64,000 nt of DNA, taken from assembly GCA_016124575.1 (NCBI GenBank), contig WGNM01000020.1, forward strand, positions 1-64,000, given 5' to 3'. Below are positions 1-7,785 of this stretch, one piece after another (position 1 is the stretch's first letter; each line of letters begins with the position of its first letter). The notes beneath the pieces are model-generated. The model was given only the letters and a program-made list of their open reading frames with translations, made no database searches and was not told the origin of the DNA. The position numbers and the translations under genes were made by a program. Origin of the DNA: Cryomorphaceae bacterium. GTDB lineage: Bacteria; Bacteroidota; Bacteroidia; Flavobacteriales_D; Sanyastnellaceae.

Positions 1-126
1 TACGCAAAAACATTTGGTGGATTCCTCGTAAGAATGGCGTCAAAACTCGCCGCCATTGCTGTGCTTCAGAAAGTTAACATCGAGAAAGGAAGGCCTTTAA
101 ACCACATCAAGCATGCTTGGAGTTAA
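1..126 (+). CDS. C-terminal end of a transposase, probably IS982 family (partial)
   Basis: Frame 1 is open from the window edge to the TAA at 124-126 and gives 41 residues. They contain KTFGGFLVRMASKLAAIAVL followed by a short basic tail. A hydrophobic helix after a K-x-F/L-x-G-F-x-x-R motif, then a basic end, is how I remember Bacteroidota IS982-type transposases finishing. The catalytic DDE residues lie outside the window, so the family call rests on this tail alone. I could not recognise a terminal inverted repeat in the roughly 100 bases after the stop. An intact element to the left or a relic are both possible. An IS5-type transposase is the main alternative. Confidence 0.55.
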   Translation, partial: YAKTFGGFLVRMASKLAAIAVLQKVNIEKGRPLNHIKHAWS

Positions 127-231
127 TAGCACAACGCGTTAGTAGATATCTTTTCATATTGTAGCTAATAAGATTCGCGTGAAATTACGATTAAAATTGA
201 AGTGATAAAAGCTGATGGAATGTCTGGCAAA

Positions 232-1281
232 CTATGACTTCATAGACAAGCTGCCGCATAGGTAAAACAACATCCTAGCTCCAACATTGCCATTCCAATC
301 ATCATCGCCCGGTGCAACTTCTACCAAATCAAAACCTATCAATTCTCTGCCCGATTTTCGTATCTGAGAAATCAGGTATGTTGCTTCTTCAAACCATAAT
401 CCGCCGGGAACGGGTGTTCCTGTGTTCGGACATAAAGTAGGGTCTAGTCCGTCTATATCAAAACTGATGTGCACTTTTTGAGGCAGCCGACTCACGATTT
501 CGTTGCAGATTTGTTTCCAATTCTCACCTTCAAACAGCCTGCGGCGCAGTTGATTGCTGCTGTAAATCGCTATGCGATCGTCGCTCTCTTTTACGACGTT
601 GGCTTCTTGCTCACAGAAATCTCTGATGCCAACAGAAACCAATGATTTCAATTGTGGAATTGACAGCGCATTGTACATGATCGAGGCATGACTGTATGTA
701 AAGCCTTCATAGGCAATTCTCAAATCCATGTGCGCATCGATATGTAAAATACCGTATTCATCATGGCGCTTGCCCTGTGCTCTAAGGTATCCAAGCGGTG
801 TGCTGTGATCTCCTCCTACCAACCCTACCTGCTTGCCTTGGTTCAACCAATATGTACACGTATCTTCTACCCACTGATTCATTTCTTCGCAAGCGGCATT
901 GATTTCAGCGTGAAGCATTTTTGCTTTTGGGTCGTTGTTCACGTCAATTCCTTCTTCGAACATCGCAATGATGACTTCTGCCTTTTGGCGAAGCATTTCT
1001 GATTTCTCGCCTAAATCGGTTGGGATATCAATCATGGCAATGCCCCGTTTCCACAACTCTGGGAAATCTTCATGGTGCAAATCAACCTGAAAACTCGCGT
1101 CGAAAATGTGCGCCGGACCGAGCGCTGCGCCGCTGCCGTAGCTCACTGTTACTTCCCATGGCACAGGTATAAGAACAATGTCCGACTCTTCCGCAGTAAA
1201 AGGCAATCCGTAAACGTTGCTCTCCTTTAGTCCTGCTCCATTCGGGTCGAACTGTGCAATCTTGATTTCTTTAGCATTCAT
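232..1281 (-). CDS. Arginase/agmatinase-family ureohydrolase
   Basis: Binuclear-manganese hydrolase of the arginase, agmatinase and formimidoylglutamase superfamily, cytoplasmic, about 349 residues. The metal-binding signatures are present in order: GGDHS near residues 156-160, DAHMDL near 182-187, and SFDIDGLDP near 273-281, followed by a conserved GFDLVEVAP. The substrate cannot be fixed from sequence: arginine, agmatine or formimidoylglutamate are all possible, and in Bacteroidota this type is often labelled formimidoylglutamase or arginase. The open frame extends 12 codons upstream. I chose the ATG at 1281 because a TTTG/TATCTTTA promoter sits immediately before it and the upstream residues look non-coding. 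There are no operon partners on either side. Confidence 0.85.
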   Translation of the reverse strand: MNAKEIKIAQFDPNGAGLKESNVYGLPFTAEESDIVLIPVPWEVTVSYGSGAALGPAHIFDASFQVDLHHEDFPELWKRGIAMIDIPTDLGEKSEMLRQKAEVIIAMFEEGIDVNNDPKAKMLHAEINAACEEMNQWVEDTCTYWLNQGKQVGLVGGDHSTPLGYLRAQGKRHDEYGILHIDAHMDLRIAYEGFTYSHASIMYNALSIPQLKSLVSVGIRDFCEQEANVVKESDDRIAIYSSNQLRRRLFEGENWKQICNEIVSRLPQKVHISFDIDGLDPTLCPNTGTPVPGGLWFEEATYLISQIRKSGRELIGFDLVEVAPGDDDWNGNVGARMLFYLCGSLSMKS

Positions 1282-1285
1282 GCGG

Positions 1286-1318
1286 TAAAGATACACCACG
1301 GTGCTGCCAGCTTCCAAA
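1286..1318 (-). promoter_or_regulatory. Bacteroidota-type promoter for the ureohydrolase gene
   Basis: On the minus strand TTTG (1318-1315) is followed after 21 bases by TATCTTTA (1293-1286), one mismatch from the consensus TAnnTTTG. Only four bases separate the box from the ATG at 1281, so the transcript would start at or next to the start codon. Confidence 0.55.
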
Positions 1319-1342
1319 CATCAAATCCCAAAACTCAACGAC

Positions 1343-1367
1343 AAAAAAAGAACACCCGAAGGTGTTC
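1343..1367 (-). terminator. Rho-independent terminator after the 35-residue gene
   Basis: GAACACC and GGTGTTC pair in a 7-bp stem around a CGAA tetraloop (1350-1367). On the minus strand it is followed by seven T (1349-1343). It begins seven bases after the stop of the small gene at 1374, which supports that gene being a real transcription unit. Confidence 0.8.
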
Positions 1368-1373
1368 CTGTTT

Positions 1374-1481
1374 TCAATCGTATTTAGGCTTTTTATCGCG
1401 CTTCTCAGCTCGTTTCTCTTTGTCTGATTTAGCTGGCTCTTTCTTGACTAGCTTCTTCTGTTTGTCTTGTCCTTTTGCCAT
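1374..1481 (-). CDS. Small lysine-rich basic protein (35 aa)
   Basis: A 35-codon frame from ATG at 1481 to TGA at 1374. The product starts MAKGQDKQKK and is about 43% Lys plus Arg with several Glu and Asp, so it is a highly charged, probably disordered peptide without membrane segment or signal peptide. Short proteins starting MAKGQ(D/E)xKK with this composition recur in Bacteroidota and are left as hypothetical. Function is unknown. Nucleic-acid or ribosome association would fit the composition but is inference. A strong terminator directly follows the stop. It is well separated from both neighbours and looks monocistronic. Confidence 0.6.
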   Translation of the reverse strand: MAKGQDKQKKLVKKEPAKSDKEKRAEKRDKKPKYD

Positions 1482-1689
1482 GATAATCTGTTTTTAATGA
1501 ATACTCTGTGATCCGTCGCAATGACCGCATTCGCTGCCATTGCTAAATTTGGAATACGATCCGAATTTCGTCCAAAATATAAAACGTTCAGCAATCCAAG
1601 CGAAAAATGATTTGAGAATGATATTTTCGATGTTGTTCAATCCATATTAATACATTGCACTCGGCTGACAGCCTTGAAACCATTTAGTC

Positions 1690-2037
1690 ATGAAATTATT
1701 TCTTTTGATCGCTTTTGGTGTGGCTTTTTCTTCATGTCAATCGCATAAATCTGTCGCACCAACGCCTGCTACTTTTATTTTACTCTTAGCAGATGGGTAC
1801 GACGGAAGCTACCTCGAAAAGAATTATCTGTCAGATGGGTTTGTTGAGGCCAAGCGCGGCAATCGGACAACGAATCAATACCGCGTAATATTCAATACTG
1901 CAGATGTTGATGCTTTGAAAAACAAGCTTTCTTCCGATCCTATCATTATTGAATTAACATCCGAAGACTCGGCCCCTTCCAACGGAACCAATGTCGGTCA
2001 TTCTACTTCGAAACCTGAAATCAAGCATAAACAATGA
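1690..2037 (+). CDS. Small lipoprotein of unknown function (115 aa)
   Basis: The N-terminus has a short basic start, a hydrophobic stretch and a lipobox-like FSSC at residues 13-16, so it should be lipidated and sent to the periplasm or outer membrane. The rest is a small soluble domain with no family I recognise. The sequence around residues 40-90 looks like an alternating alpha/beta fold and the last 25 residues are polar and probably unstructured. The stop codon overlaps the start of the next gene (ATGA at 2034-2037), so the two are translationally coupled. A partner or accessory role for the large secreted protein is inferred from that coupling only. Confidence 0.65.
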   Translation: MKLFLLIAFGVAFSSCQSHKSVAPTPATFILLLADGYDGSYLEKNYLSDGFVEAKRGNRTTNQYRVIFNTADVDALKNKLSSDPIIIELTSEDSAPSNGTNVGHSTSKPEIKHKQ

Positions 2038-5000
2038 AACAAATCCTGATCATCGGGCTGCTGTTTGCTTCTTTTGCAACTTTGGCTCAATCTGAAAAAG
2101 CTACGATCAAGAGTACTCCTGAGTTCACAGTTGAAGTGACTCAAGCGATATACCTTGGTAAAACGCAGCCCATGAGAAACATCGCGATAGACCCTGCTCG
2201 TCGCGATGCAAAAATGAACGAAGCTCGGAAAATGAAGCAAAAACCTGCAAACTTTAAAGGTCGTCAGGGCTCCAACGCTATCTTTCCGGAAAAAGAATTC
2301 AACGGCCCAGACCCACTGCGTCAAATGGGTGGTGGAACTGTGGTAATTGAACCTATCGTAAACATCGACGGCATCGGTGATTTTGGATCTCCGCATGACC
2401 CTACTGGTGAGGTGGGTGAAAACCACTTCTTGCAAGCGGTAAACGTTACCGATGTTGGTGTATACTCCAAAGAAGGTGTCCTTATCGATGAATTTGCCAT
2501 GCAGTCTCTTTGGCAAGGTTTGGGTGTCAACTCTGCCGGCGACCCAATTATCTTGTACGATGAAACAGTAAACCGTTGGCTAGTAACGGAGTTTACTTTT
2601 CCTGCAAACTTGCTTGTAGCAATTTCTGAAACATCCGACCCGCTGGGGAGCTATAACGCTTACAACTTTACTACTCCGCAGTTCCCTGACTACCCGAAGT
2701 ATTCTATCTGGCCCGACTCGTATTTGGTCACTACCAATGAAAATGGAGGGGGAACTCACGTGCAATATTTTATTGATCGCGCAGCAATGTTAAACGGCGA
2801 TGCGAATGTTACAATACAACGTGTTACTGTTGCTGGAAACAACAATTCAGAAGGCGGTTTCTTTGTGTCGACACCAGTAGATTGGGACGGTACACTGCTT
2901 CCTAACACGAACCCAACAGTGCTTTCTCTAGACGACTCGTCATGGGGTGCTGCTGCAAACGATGGTATCAGAATCATTACTTTCGATGTAGATTTTGCAA
3001 ACTCTGCAAATACCGATGTGTCTGAGATTTTTGTTGAGACAACACCTTACGACAGCTACCCATGCTCGGCGAGTGGATTTGGATTTCAATGTGTGCCGCA
3101 GTTAGGCGGAGGCGGATTGGATGCCATTCCTGAAGTGATCATGAATGTCCCGAAATACAGAAACTTCGGTGATCATGAATCAATGGTGTGCTGCTTTGTT
3201 ACCGATGTTACGAATGGTGGAAACTTGTCTGGTATTCGTTGGATTGAATTTCAAAAATCTGGCAGCGACGATTGGTCGGTTTATCAAGAAGGCACCTATG
3301 CCCCTGCTGATGGTCTGGATAGATACATGGGCAGCATAGCGATTGATGAGGATGGTAACATTGGCATGGGTTTCAGCGCGAGCAGCGAAGATGTGCATGT
3401 CGGACTGCGTTATACTGGCCGATACGCTTCTGATCCGCTGGGGATGATGACAGTAGAAGAATACCATGTAGTAGATGGATCTACTGGCATTCAGTCTCAA
3501 GGTCGTTATGGAGATTACGCACACATGAGCGTTGATCCTGAAAATGGAAATACGTTTTGGTTCACTTCTGAATACGCACGCAGCGGTGGCTCAGGCGTTG
3601 GCACGCGCATCGTGGCTTTTGAATTGGCACGTGACACGTTCGACCTCGCTGTAACGCACATAATAGCTCCGGTGACTTCGGGTAGCTTAACGGCGAATGA
3701 ATTGCTAACGGTGGAGGTTGAAAATGTTGGACTTGAACCAATGTCGAACTACACTATTTCTTTTGACTTTGAAGGAACTCAAATAGAAATTACACCCATT
3801 GCAGGGCCACTGCTCCCGCAACAAACGTATACGCATACGTTCACGGTTCCTATGGATATGTCTGCTTTTGGACCCTACACGGTTACGGCATACGTTTCTC
3901 ATCCTGATGACACCGCTGAAAACAATGATCAACTGACCAGCGAAATTATTCACCTCCTAAACTACGATGCCGGCATTTCAAGTGCTTCAACTCTTTCTGC
4001 TTGTGGTTCTGAAACTGTTGTGCCTGTGAATATAACCAACGGTGGATTTCAGACAATCACTTCAGGTACATTCAACGTTGTGGTCAATGGAAACCCGGCT
4101 ACAATAGTGCCATGGACAGGTAACCTGGCTTACAATCAAAACGGCACTTTCGATGTTTCAGTTACCAATCTAACAGTTGGTGCCAACACCGTTACGATTG
4201 ATTTCATCAACCCGAACGGACAGCCAGATGATGCTACAGGAAACAACTCAATCACAATTGAAATTGCTGCTTCTGATGCCGGTGGACTGGTTTTGTTTAA
4301 TCTTCACACAGACGATTATCCTGAAGAAACAAGCTGGGAATTAGAAAACGCAGAAGGTACTGTGATTGCTACTGGTGGGGCATATTCTGACACAGATACC
4401 GACCATATCTTAGAGCTTTGTTTGGGACAAGAAGAATGCTTCACTTTCACAATCTTCGATAGCTTTGGAGATGGGATATGCTGTGATTGGGGGGAAGGAT
4501 TTTTTGAATTCACGAATGCTGAGGGTATTGTTTTGGCCAATGGTGGTCAGTTTGGAGATTCGCAAACCATTACATTCTGCAACACCGATTGTCTGCTTGG
4601 AGCATCTTATAACATCGTGCAAGATTCTGGTGCGGGTGATGGCTCAATCATGATCATGGCTGAAAACGGCGTGGGTCCATTTCAATACAGCATCGATGGC
4701 GGAGTGACGTTTCAAACTTCACCTGTATTCAACAACCTAACAGCCGGAAACTACAATTTGGTCATTTCTTCTGGCATAGATGGTTGCACCTACGAAGAAA
4801 CCATAAACCTGACGGTTGGAATAGAGGAGTTGACCAATGGCATTTCTTTGCAAGCGATGCCAAACCCAACCGACGGCTATTTCCAGATTGAACTGTCGGG
4901 CATGCCTGCAGGGGTTCATCAACTCGATTTCGATGTTTACGACAGTCGAGGAGCTCTTGTTCAATCACGAACTATGTCGCGTTATGGAGATGTTTTTACC

Positions 5001-5102
5001 ACGCGAGTTTCATTGATCGCTTACGCAGATGGAATATACTTCATCAAAGTTAGAAGTGAAGAGGTAAATGAACTGCTTCGGATTGTGAAACAAGGAAACT
5101 AA
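2034..5102 (+). CDS. Large secreted protein with T9SS type A sorting domain (1022 aa)
   Basis: Extracellular or surface protein exported by Sec and then by the type IX system. Residues 1-19 form a signal peptide ending in LAQ. The first 530 residues contain a region rich in short beta motifs, which fits a propeller or other beta-rich ectodomain. They are followed by two CARDB/Ig-like stretches near 535-640 and 645-745, and a Cys-rich DxFGDGICCDWGEG segment near 800-830 of a type common in Bacteroidota secreted proteins. The last 80 residues are a sorting domain with PNPTDGYFQIEL, a DSRG turn and GIYFIKV before a basic end. I see no catalytic motif, so adhesin or scaffold is as likely as enzyme. 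Coupled to the upstream lipoprotein and closed by a strong terminator. Confidence 0.8.
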   Translation: MKQILIIGLLFASFATLAQSEKATIKSTPEFTVEVTQAIYLGKTQPMRNIAIDPARRDAKMNEARKMKQKPANFKGRQGSNAIFPEKEFNGPDPLRQMGGGTVVIEPIVNIDGIGDFGSPHDPTGEVGENHFLQAVNVTDVGVYSKEGVLIDEFAMQSLWQGLGVNSAGDPIILYDETVNRWLVTEFTFPANLLVAISETSDPLGSYNAYNFTTPQFPDYPKYSIWPDSYLVTTNENGGGTHVQYFIDRAAMLNGDANVTIQRVTVAGNNNSEGGFFVSTPVDWDGTLLPNTNPTVLSLDDSSWGAAANDGIRIITFDVDFANSANTDVSEIFVETTPYDSYPCSASGFGFQCVPQLGGGGLDAIPEVIMNVPKYRNFGDHESMVCCFVTDVTNGGNLSGIRWIEFQKSGSDDWSVYQEGTYAPADGLDRYMGSIAIDEDGNIGMGFSASSEDVHVGLRYTGRYASDPLGMMTVEEYHVVDGSTGIQSQGRYGDYAHMSVDPENGNTFWFTSEYARSGGSGVGTRIVAFELARDTFDLAVTHIIAPVTSGSLTANELLTVEVENVGLEPMSNYTISFDFEGTQIEITPIAGPLLPQQTYTHTFTVPMDMSAFGPYTVTAYVSHPDDTAENNDQLTSEIIHLLNYDAGISSASTLSACGSETVVPVNITNGGFQTITSGTFNVVVNGNPATIVPWTGNLAYNQNGTFDVSVTNLTVGANTVTIDFINPNGQPDDATGNNSITIEIAASDAGGLVLFNLHTDDYPEETSWELENAEGTVIATGGAYSDTDTDHILELCLGQEECFTFTIFDSFGDGICCDWGEGFFEFTNAEGIVLANGGQFGDSQTITFCNTDCLLGASYNIVQDSGAGDGSIMIMAENGVGPFQYSIDGGVTFQTSPVFNNLTAGNYNLVISSGIDGCTYEETINLTVGIEELTNGISLQAMPNPTDGYFQIELSGMPAGVHQLDFDVYDSRGALVQSRTMSRYGDVFTTRVSLIAYADGIYFIKVRSEEVNELLRIVKQGN

Positions 5103-5112
5103 TATCAATCTT

Positions 5113-5147
5113 AAAAGCCCCGAACAATCGTCTCGGGGCTTTTTTTT
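5113..5147 (+). terminator. Rho-independent terminator after the T9SS cargo gene
   Basis: An 11-bp stem (AAAAGCCCCGA with TCGGGGCTTTT) around a 9-base loop, followed by a run of T. It starts ten bases after the stop at 5102. Confidence 0.9.
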
Positions 5148-5194
5148 GTCTTAGTTTCTATTCTTCAAAATTCGCATTGCACGGCTTTCAAATG

Positions 5195-5202
5195 TATCTT
5201 CG
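5195..5202 (+). promoter_or_regulatory. -7 promoter box of the carbonic anhydrase gene
   Basis: TATCTTCG, one mismatch from TAnnTTTG, placed four bases before the ATG at 5207. A matching TTG lies only 15 bases upstream, which is short for the consensus, so the -33 element is uncertain. Confidence 0.35.
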
Positions 5203-5206
5203 CCTC

Positions 5207-5731
5207 ATGGCTATTATTCTACCTGTAAAAGATAAATCTCCACGCTTGGGCAACGATTGTTGGCTTGCTCCTAATGCGACGATTGTTGGCAACGTTGACG
5301 CTGGCGACAATTGCACGTTTTGGTTCAATTCTGTTGTAAGAGGTGATGTGCATAGCATCAGGATGGGCAACAGAGTGAACGTTCAAGACGGCGCTGTGAT
5401 TCACTGCACCTATTTGAAAGCTGCTACGGTTATTGGAAACGATGTGTCTATTGGTCACAATGCGCTAGTGCACGGCTGTACCATACATGATCATGTGCTC
5501 ATTGGCATGGGTTCCATTGTGATGGATGGCTGTGTGGTTGAGTCAGGAAGCATCATCGCTGCTGGGGCTGTATTGCTCGAAGGCACGCATGTAGAAGCTG
5601 GAAGCATATACGCGGGTGTGCCAGCAAAAAAGGTAAAAAGCATCGATGTCGACAGCAGCATTGATCGTCTGCAAACCTTGGCTTCAAACTATGTGATGTA
5701 CTCTTCTTGGTTTAAAGAAGAACCATTCTAA
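5207..5731 (+). CDS. Gamma carbonic anhydrase-family hexapeptide-repeat protein
   Basis: Left-handed beta-helix protein of 174 residues in the YrdA/CaiE/gamma-carbonic-anhydrase family. The hexapeptide repeats run from about residue 15 to 150. Zinc-ligand-type histidines occur in VIHC, SIGHNALVHGC and neighbouring turns, and the conserved RGD stands in VVRGDVHSIRMGNR. The family includes true carbonic anhydrases and proteins with no measured activity, so the reaction is only inferred. The open frame extends ten codons upstream. I chose the ATG that gives MAIILPVKDK, because homologues begin near there and a promoter box lies just before it. The 3' end overlaps the convergent murI stop by four bases. 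Confidence 0.85.
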   Translation: MAIILPVKDKSPRLGNDCWLAPNATIVGNVDAGDNCTFWFNSVVRGDVHSIRMGNRVNVQDGAVIHCTYLKAATVIGNDVSIGHNALVHGCTIHDHVLIGMGSIVMDGCVVESGSIIAAGAVLLEGTHVEAGSIYAGVPAKKVKSIDVDSSIDRLQTLASNYVMYSSWFKEEPF

Positions 5732-6546
5732 CCTAAGCTCCTATTGTCCCAAATGCGCGATTCTGTTAGCTCCAACTTTTCTTTAAAAAATAGTCGTGTG
5801 CTCTTCTCAAAGGCCTCAGTGTAATCCGATACCATGAATCGGTGAGATGAAGAAGATGCGTCGTTGAGCATGGCTTTCTCCGTCAATAGTTGCTCTACTT
5901 CTTCTGCAACTAGCAATGTAGAATCCAATATCTCAACGGGGTTTTTGTAATACGATGCTACTTCTTTTCGGATCAATGGATAGTGCGTACAACCCAGAAT
6001 CAATGCGTCGATACCGCGCAATGCCGTTTTATCTAAATATGAATGTATGACGGTGCGACTGATCATGTTGTTTACGAAGCCTTCTTCAATCATTGGTGCG
6101 AGCAATGGCGTGGCAAGAGACGCAACTTTTATCGACTTGTCGGCCTTTTGTATACGCCGCGGATAAACACGTGATTCGATGGTGCCTTTTGTGCCTATCA
6201 CCCCAACTTTGTCTTTGTTGTGATGCTTCACTACATAATCAACAACAGGGTCAATTACATTGACAACAGGAATGTCAGGCCCAACCACTGCAGCAACTGT
6301 AGAATAAGCATGTGACGAGGCGGTATTGCAGGCTATGACGATCATTTTGCAATTGAAAGTCATCAAGTAATGAGCTATGCGGGCCGAATAATGTCGGATC
6401 AGCTCCGGACTTTTGTCGCCATAAGGCATGTGGGCGGTATCCCCGAAATATACGAGAGATTCATTTGGAAGCTTCTTCCTTATTGCATTGGCCACAGTAA
6501 GTCCGCCAATACCTGAATCAAAAATACCTATCGGACGTTTATCCAT
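5728..6546 (-). CDS. murI: Glutamate racemase
   Basis: Converts L-glutamate to D-glutamate for peptidoglycan, in the cytoplasm, 272 residues as usual for the family. The two catalytic cysteines are present in IACNTAS (C73) and GCTHYPL (C186, with H188). The N-terminal GIFDSGIGGLTV carries the catalytic Asp10. It is the last gene of the leftward envelope block after bamA and the two skp-like genes, but the terminator-like hairpin at 6547-6573 ends exactly at its ATG, so it may be controlled separately by attenuation or by structure at the start codon. The start is secure because family members begin right before PIGIFDSG. Confidence 0.95.
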   Translation of the reverse strand: MDKRPIGIFDSGIGGLTVANAIRKKLPNESLVYFGDTAHMPYGDKSPELIRHYSARIAHYLMTFNCKMIVIACNTASSHAYSTVAAVVGPDIPVVNVIDPVVDYVVKHHNKDKVGVIGTKGTIESRVYPRRIQKADKSIKVASLATPLLAPMIEEGFVNNMISRTVIHSYLDKTALRGIDALILGCTHYPLIRKEVASYYKNPVEILDSTLLVAEEVEQLLTEKAMLNDASSSSHRFMVSDYTEAFEKSTRLFFKEKLELTESRIWDNRSLG

Positions 6547-6573
6547 AAAAAAAGGGCAACTTTAAAGTTGCCC
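6547..6573 (-). terminator. Terminator or attenuator hairpin abutting the murI start codon
   Basis: GGGCAACT and AGTTGCCC form an 8-bp stem around TTAA (6573-6554). Seven T then run up to the ATG of murI at 6546. It is also eight bases after the stop of the OmpH-like gene. Such a placement can terminate the skp transcript and also control murI read-through or initiation. Confidence 0.8.
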
Positions 6574-6580
6574 TCCAAAC

Positions 6581-7081
6581 TTACTGAATCCCGAGTTTCT
6601 TTTTCACAAGTTCCATAATATCTTCTCCTCCATTGTACAAAGTAACACCTGTACTTGAGTCGAATATATATGTGAATTGATTTTCAGCGCCTACATCTTC
6701 AATGGCTTTCTTCGCGCGTTCAATCATTGGAGTCAATAGCTCTTCTTCCAATTGTGCAATTGCAGATTGTGCTGTTTGACTAAAGTCTTGCAAACCTTGT
6801 TGCATCTGATTCAATTCTTTCTCTTTCGTTTTACGAATAGCTTCTGGCCACGATTCTGCCTTTGCAAGATAGTCGTCATATTTTGTCTGCATATCTGTCT
6901 GCATGCGGGTCATCTCAGTTTCAAACTGTGCCGCTTGCTCTTCGATTTGCTTTTGAGCTGTTTCTCTCTCGGGCATTGAAAGCAACAAGGCTTGTGAATC
7001 AATGTGTCCGAATTTTTGAGCTAATAATGGGCTTACAGCACCAATCATTAGCAGGAGAATTAAAAGTTTACGCATTTTCAT
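6581..7081 (-). CDS. Skp/OmpH-family periplasmic chaperone
   Basis: A 166-residue periplasmic chaperone of the OmpH/Skp family, which holds unfolded outer-membrane proteins for delivery to BamA. Residues 1-21 are a signal peptide ending in LLAQ. The mature part begins KFGHIDSQALL, followed by a long charged coiled coil (about 40-110) and the C-terminal strand region with YIFDSSTGVTLYNGG. The open frame runs further upstream into the preceding skp gene, but the ATG at 7081 gives a clean signal peptide and lies 13 bases after the upstream stop. It is paired with a second skp-like gene and bamA, the standard arrangement in Bacteroidota. Confidence 0.88.
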   Translation of the reverse strand: MKMRKLLILLLMIGAVSPLLAQKFGHIDSQALLLSMPERETAQKQIEEQAAQFETEMTRMQTDMQTKYDDYLAKAESWPEAIRKTKEKELNQMQQGLQDFSQTAQSAIAQLEEELLTPMIERAKKAIEDVGAENQFTYIFDSSTGVTLYNGGEDIMELVKKKLGIQ

Positions 7082-7094
7082 TTTGTAGATTTCG

Positions 7095-7739
7095 TTATTT
7101 CTTTTGCATTCTATCAGGTTGGGTACCTCCCGCTCCACCGCGGTCGCCTGGCTTTGTTCCTCCCTGAGTTTCTTTTGGCGCTTCTCCTTTTCCACCTTCT
7201 TTGTCTTCAGACTCAATGGTTTCTCCAGGAGTATACCCCATTTTCTTTATTACCTTATCACTTACATCGTGTTTCGGATTGGTGTACAACATATTGCTTT
7301 GGTTGCTCTTGTCGAATACCACCATGTAAGCTCCATCAGATGCTACCTCTTGAATGGATTCATAAATCTTGTCTTGGACAGGCTTGATAAGCTCTGTGCG
7401 CTTCTTGAATAACTCGCCTTCAACACCAAATTTCTGCTTCTGCATCTCTTGGGCTTCTCTGCGTTTGTCTTTTATCTCCGACTCCCTGCGTCCGCGCATC
7501 TCTTCTGTTAAAAGCACTTTCTCAGCTTGAAAAGCTTGCTCTAGCTGACGAATAGATTCGTATTTCGCTTCAATTTCTGTTTGCCATGAGGCCGACAATC
7601 GATTGAGTTCAGCTTGCGCCTCACTAAATTCTGGCATATGACGTAGAATGTAATCTGTATCGACATACGCGAATTTCTGCGCGCTGCCAGCAATTGTGAG
7701 AATTGCTAAAAAGACAAAAGTTAAAATACTGTTCTTCAT
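7095..7739 (-). CDS. Skp/OmpH-family periplasmic chaperone, longer paralogue
   Basis: Second OmpH/Skp chaperone, 214 residues. Signal peptide 1-20 ending GSAQ, then KFAYVDTDYILRHMPE, a long coiled coil at about 40-125 rich in Glu, Lys and Gln, and the MVVFDKSN-MLYTNP core strand. Unlike its neighbour it carries a low-complexity tail of about 45 residues rich in Gly, Glu, Lys and Pro, which is unusual and probably disordered. It lies 46 bases after bamA and 13 bases before the shorter paralogue, so the three are very likely co-transcribed. Role: chaperoning outer-membrane proteins towards the BAM machine. Confidence 0.88.
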   Translation of the reverse strand: MKNSILTFVFLAILTIAGSAQKFAYVDTDYILRHMPEFSEAQAELNRLSASWQTEIEAKYESIRQLEQAFQAEKVLLTEEMRGRRESEIKDKRREAQEMQKQKFGVEGELFKKRTELIKPVQDKIYESIQEVASDGAYMVVFDKSNQSNMLYTNPKHDVSDKVIKKMGYTPGETIESEDKEGGKGEAPKETQGGTKPGDRGGAGGTQPDRMQKK

Positions 7740-7785
7740 TTTTCAATCTTTGCTGGGTAGAGCAAAACGAAATTAAATAATTTCA

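Noticed and set aside
1998-2516. Long minus-strand frames opposite the T9SS cargo gene
   Set aside because: Shadow frames of the sense gene. No start signals and no family matches. The same applies to many other antisense frames in the window.
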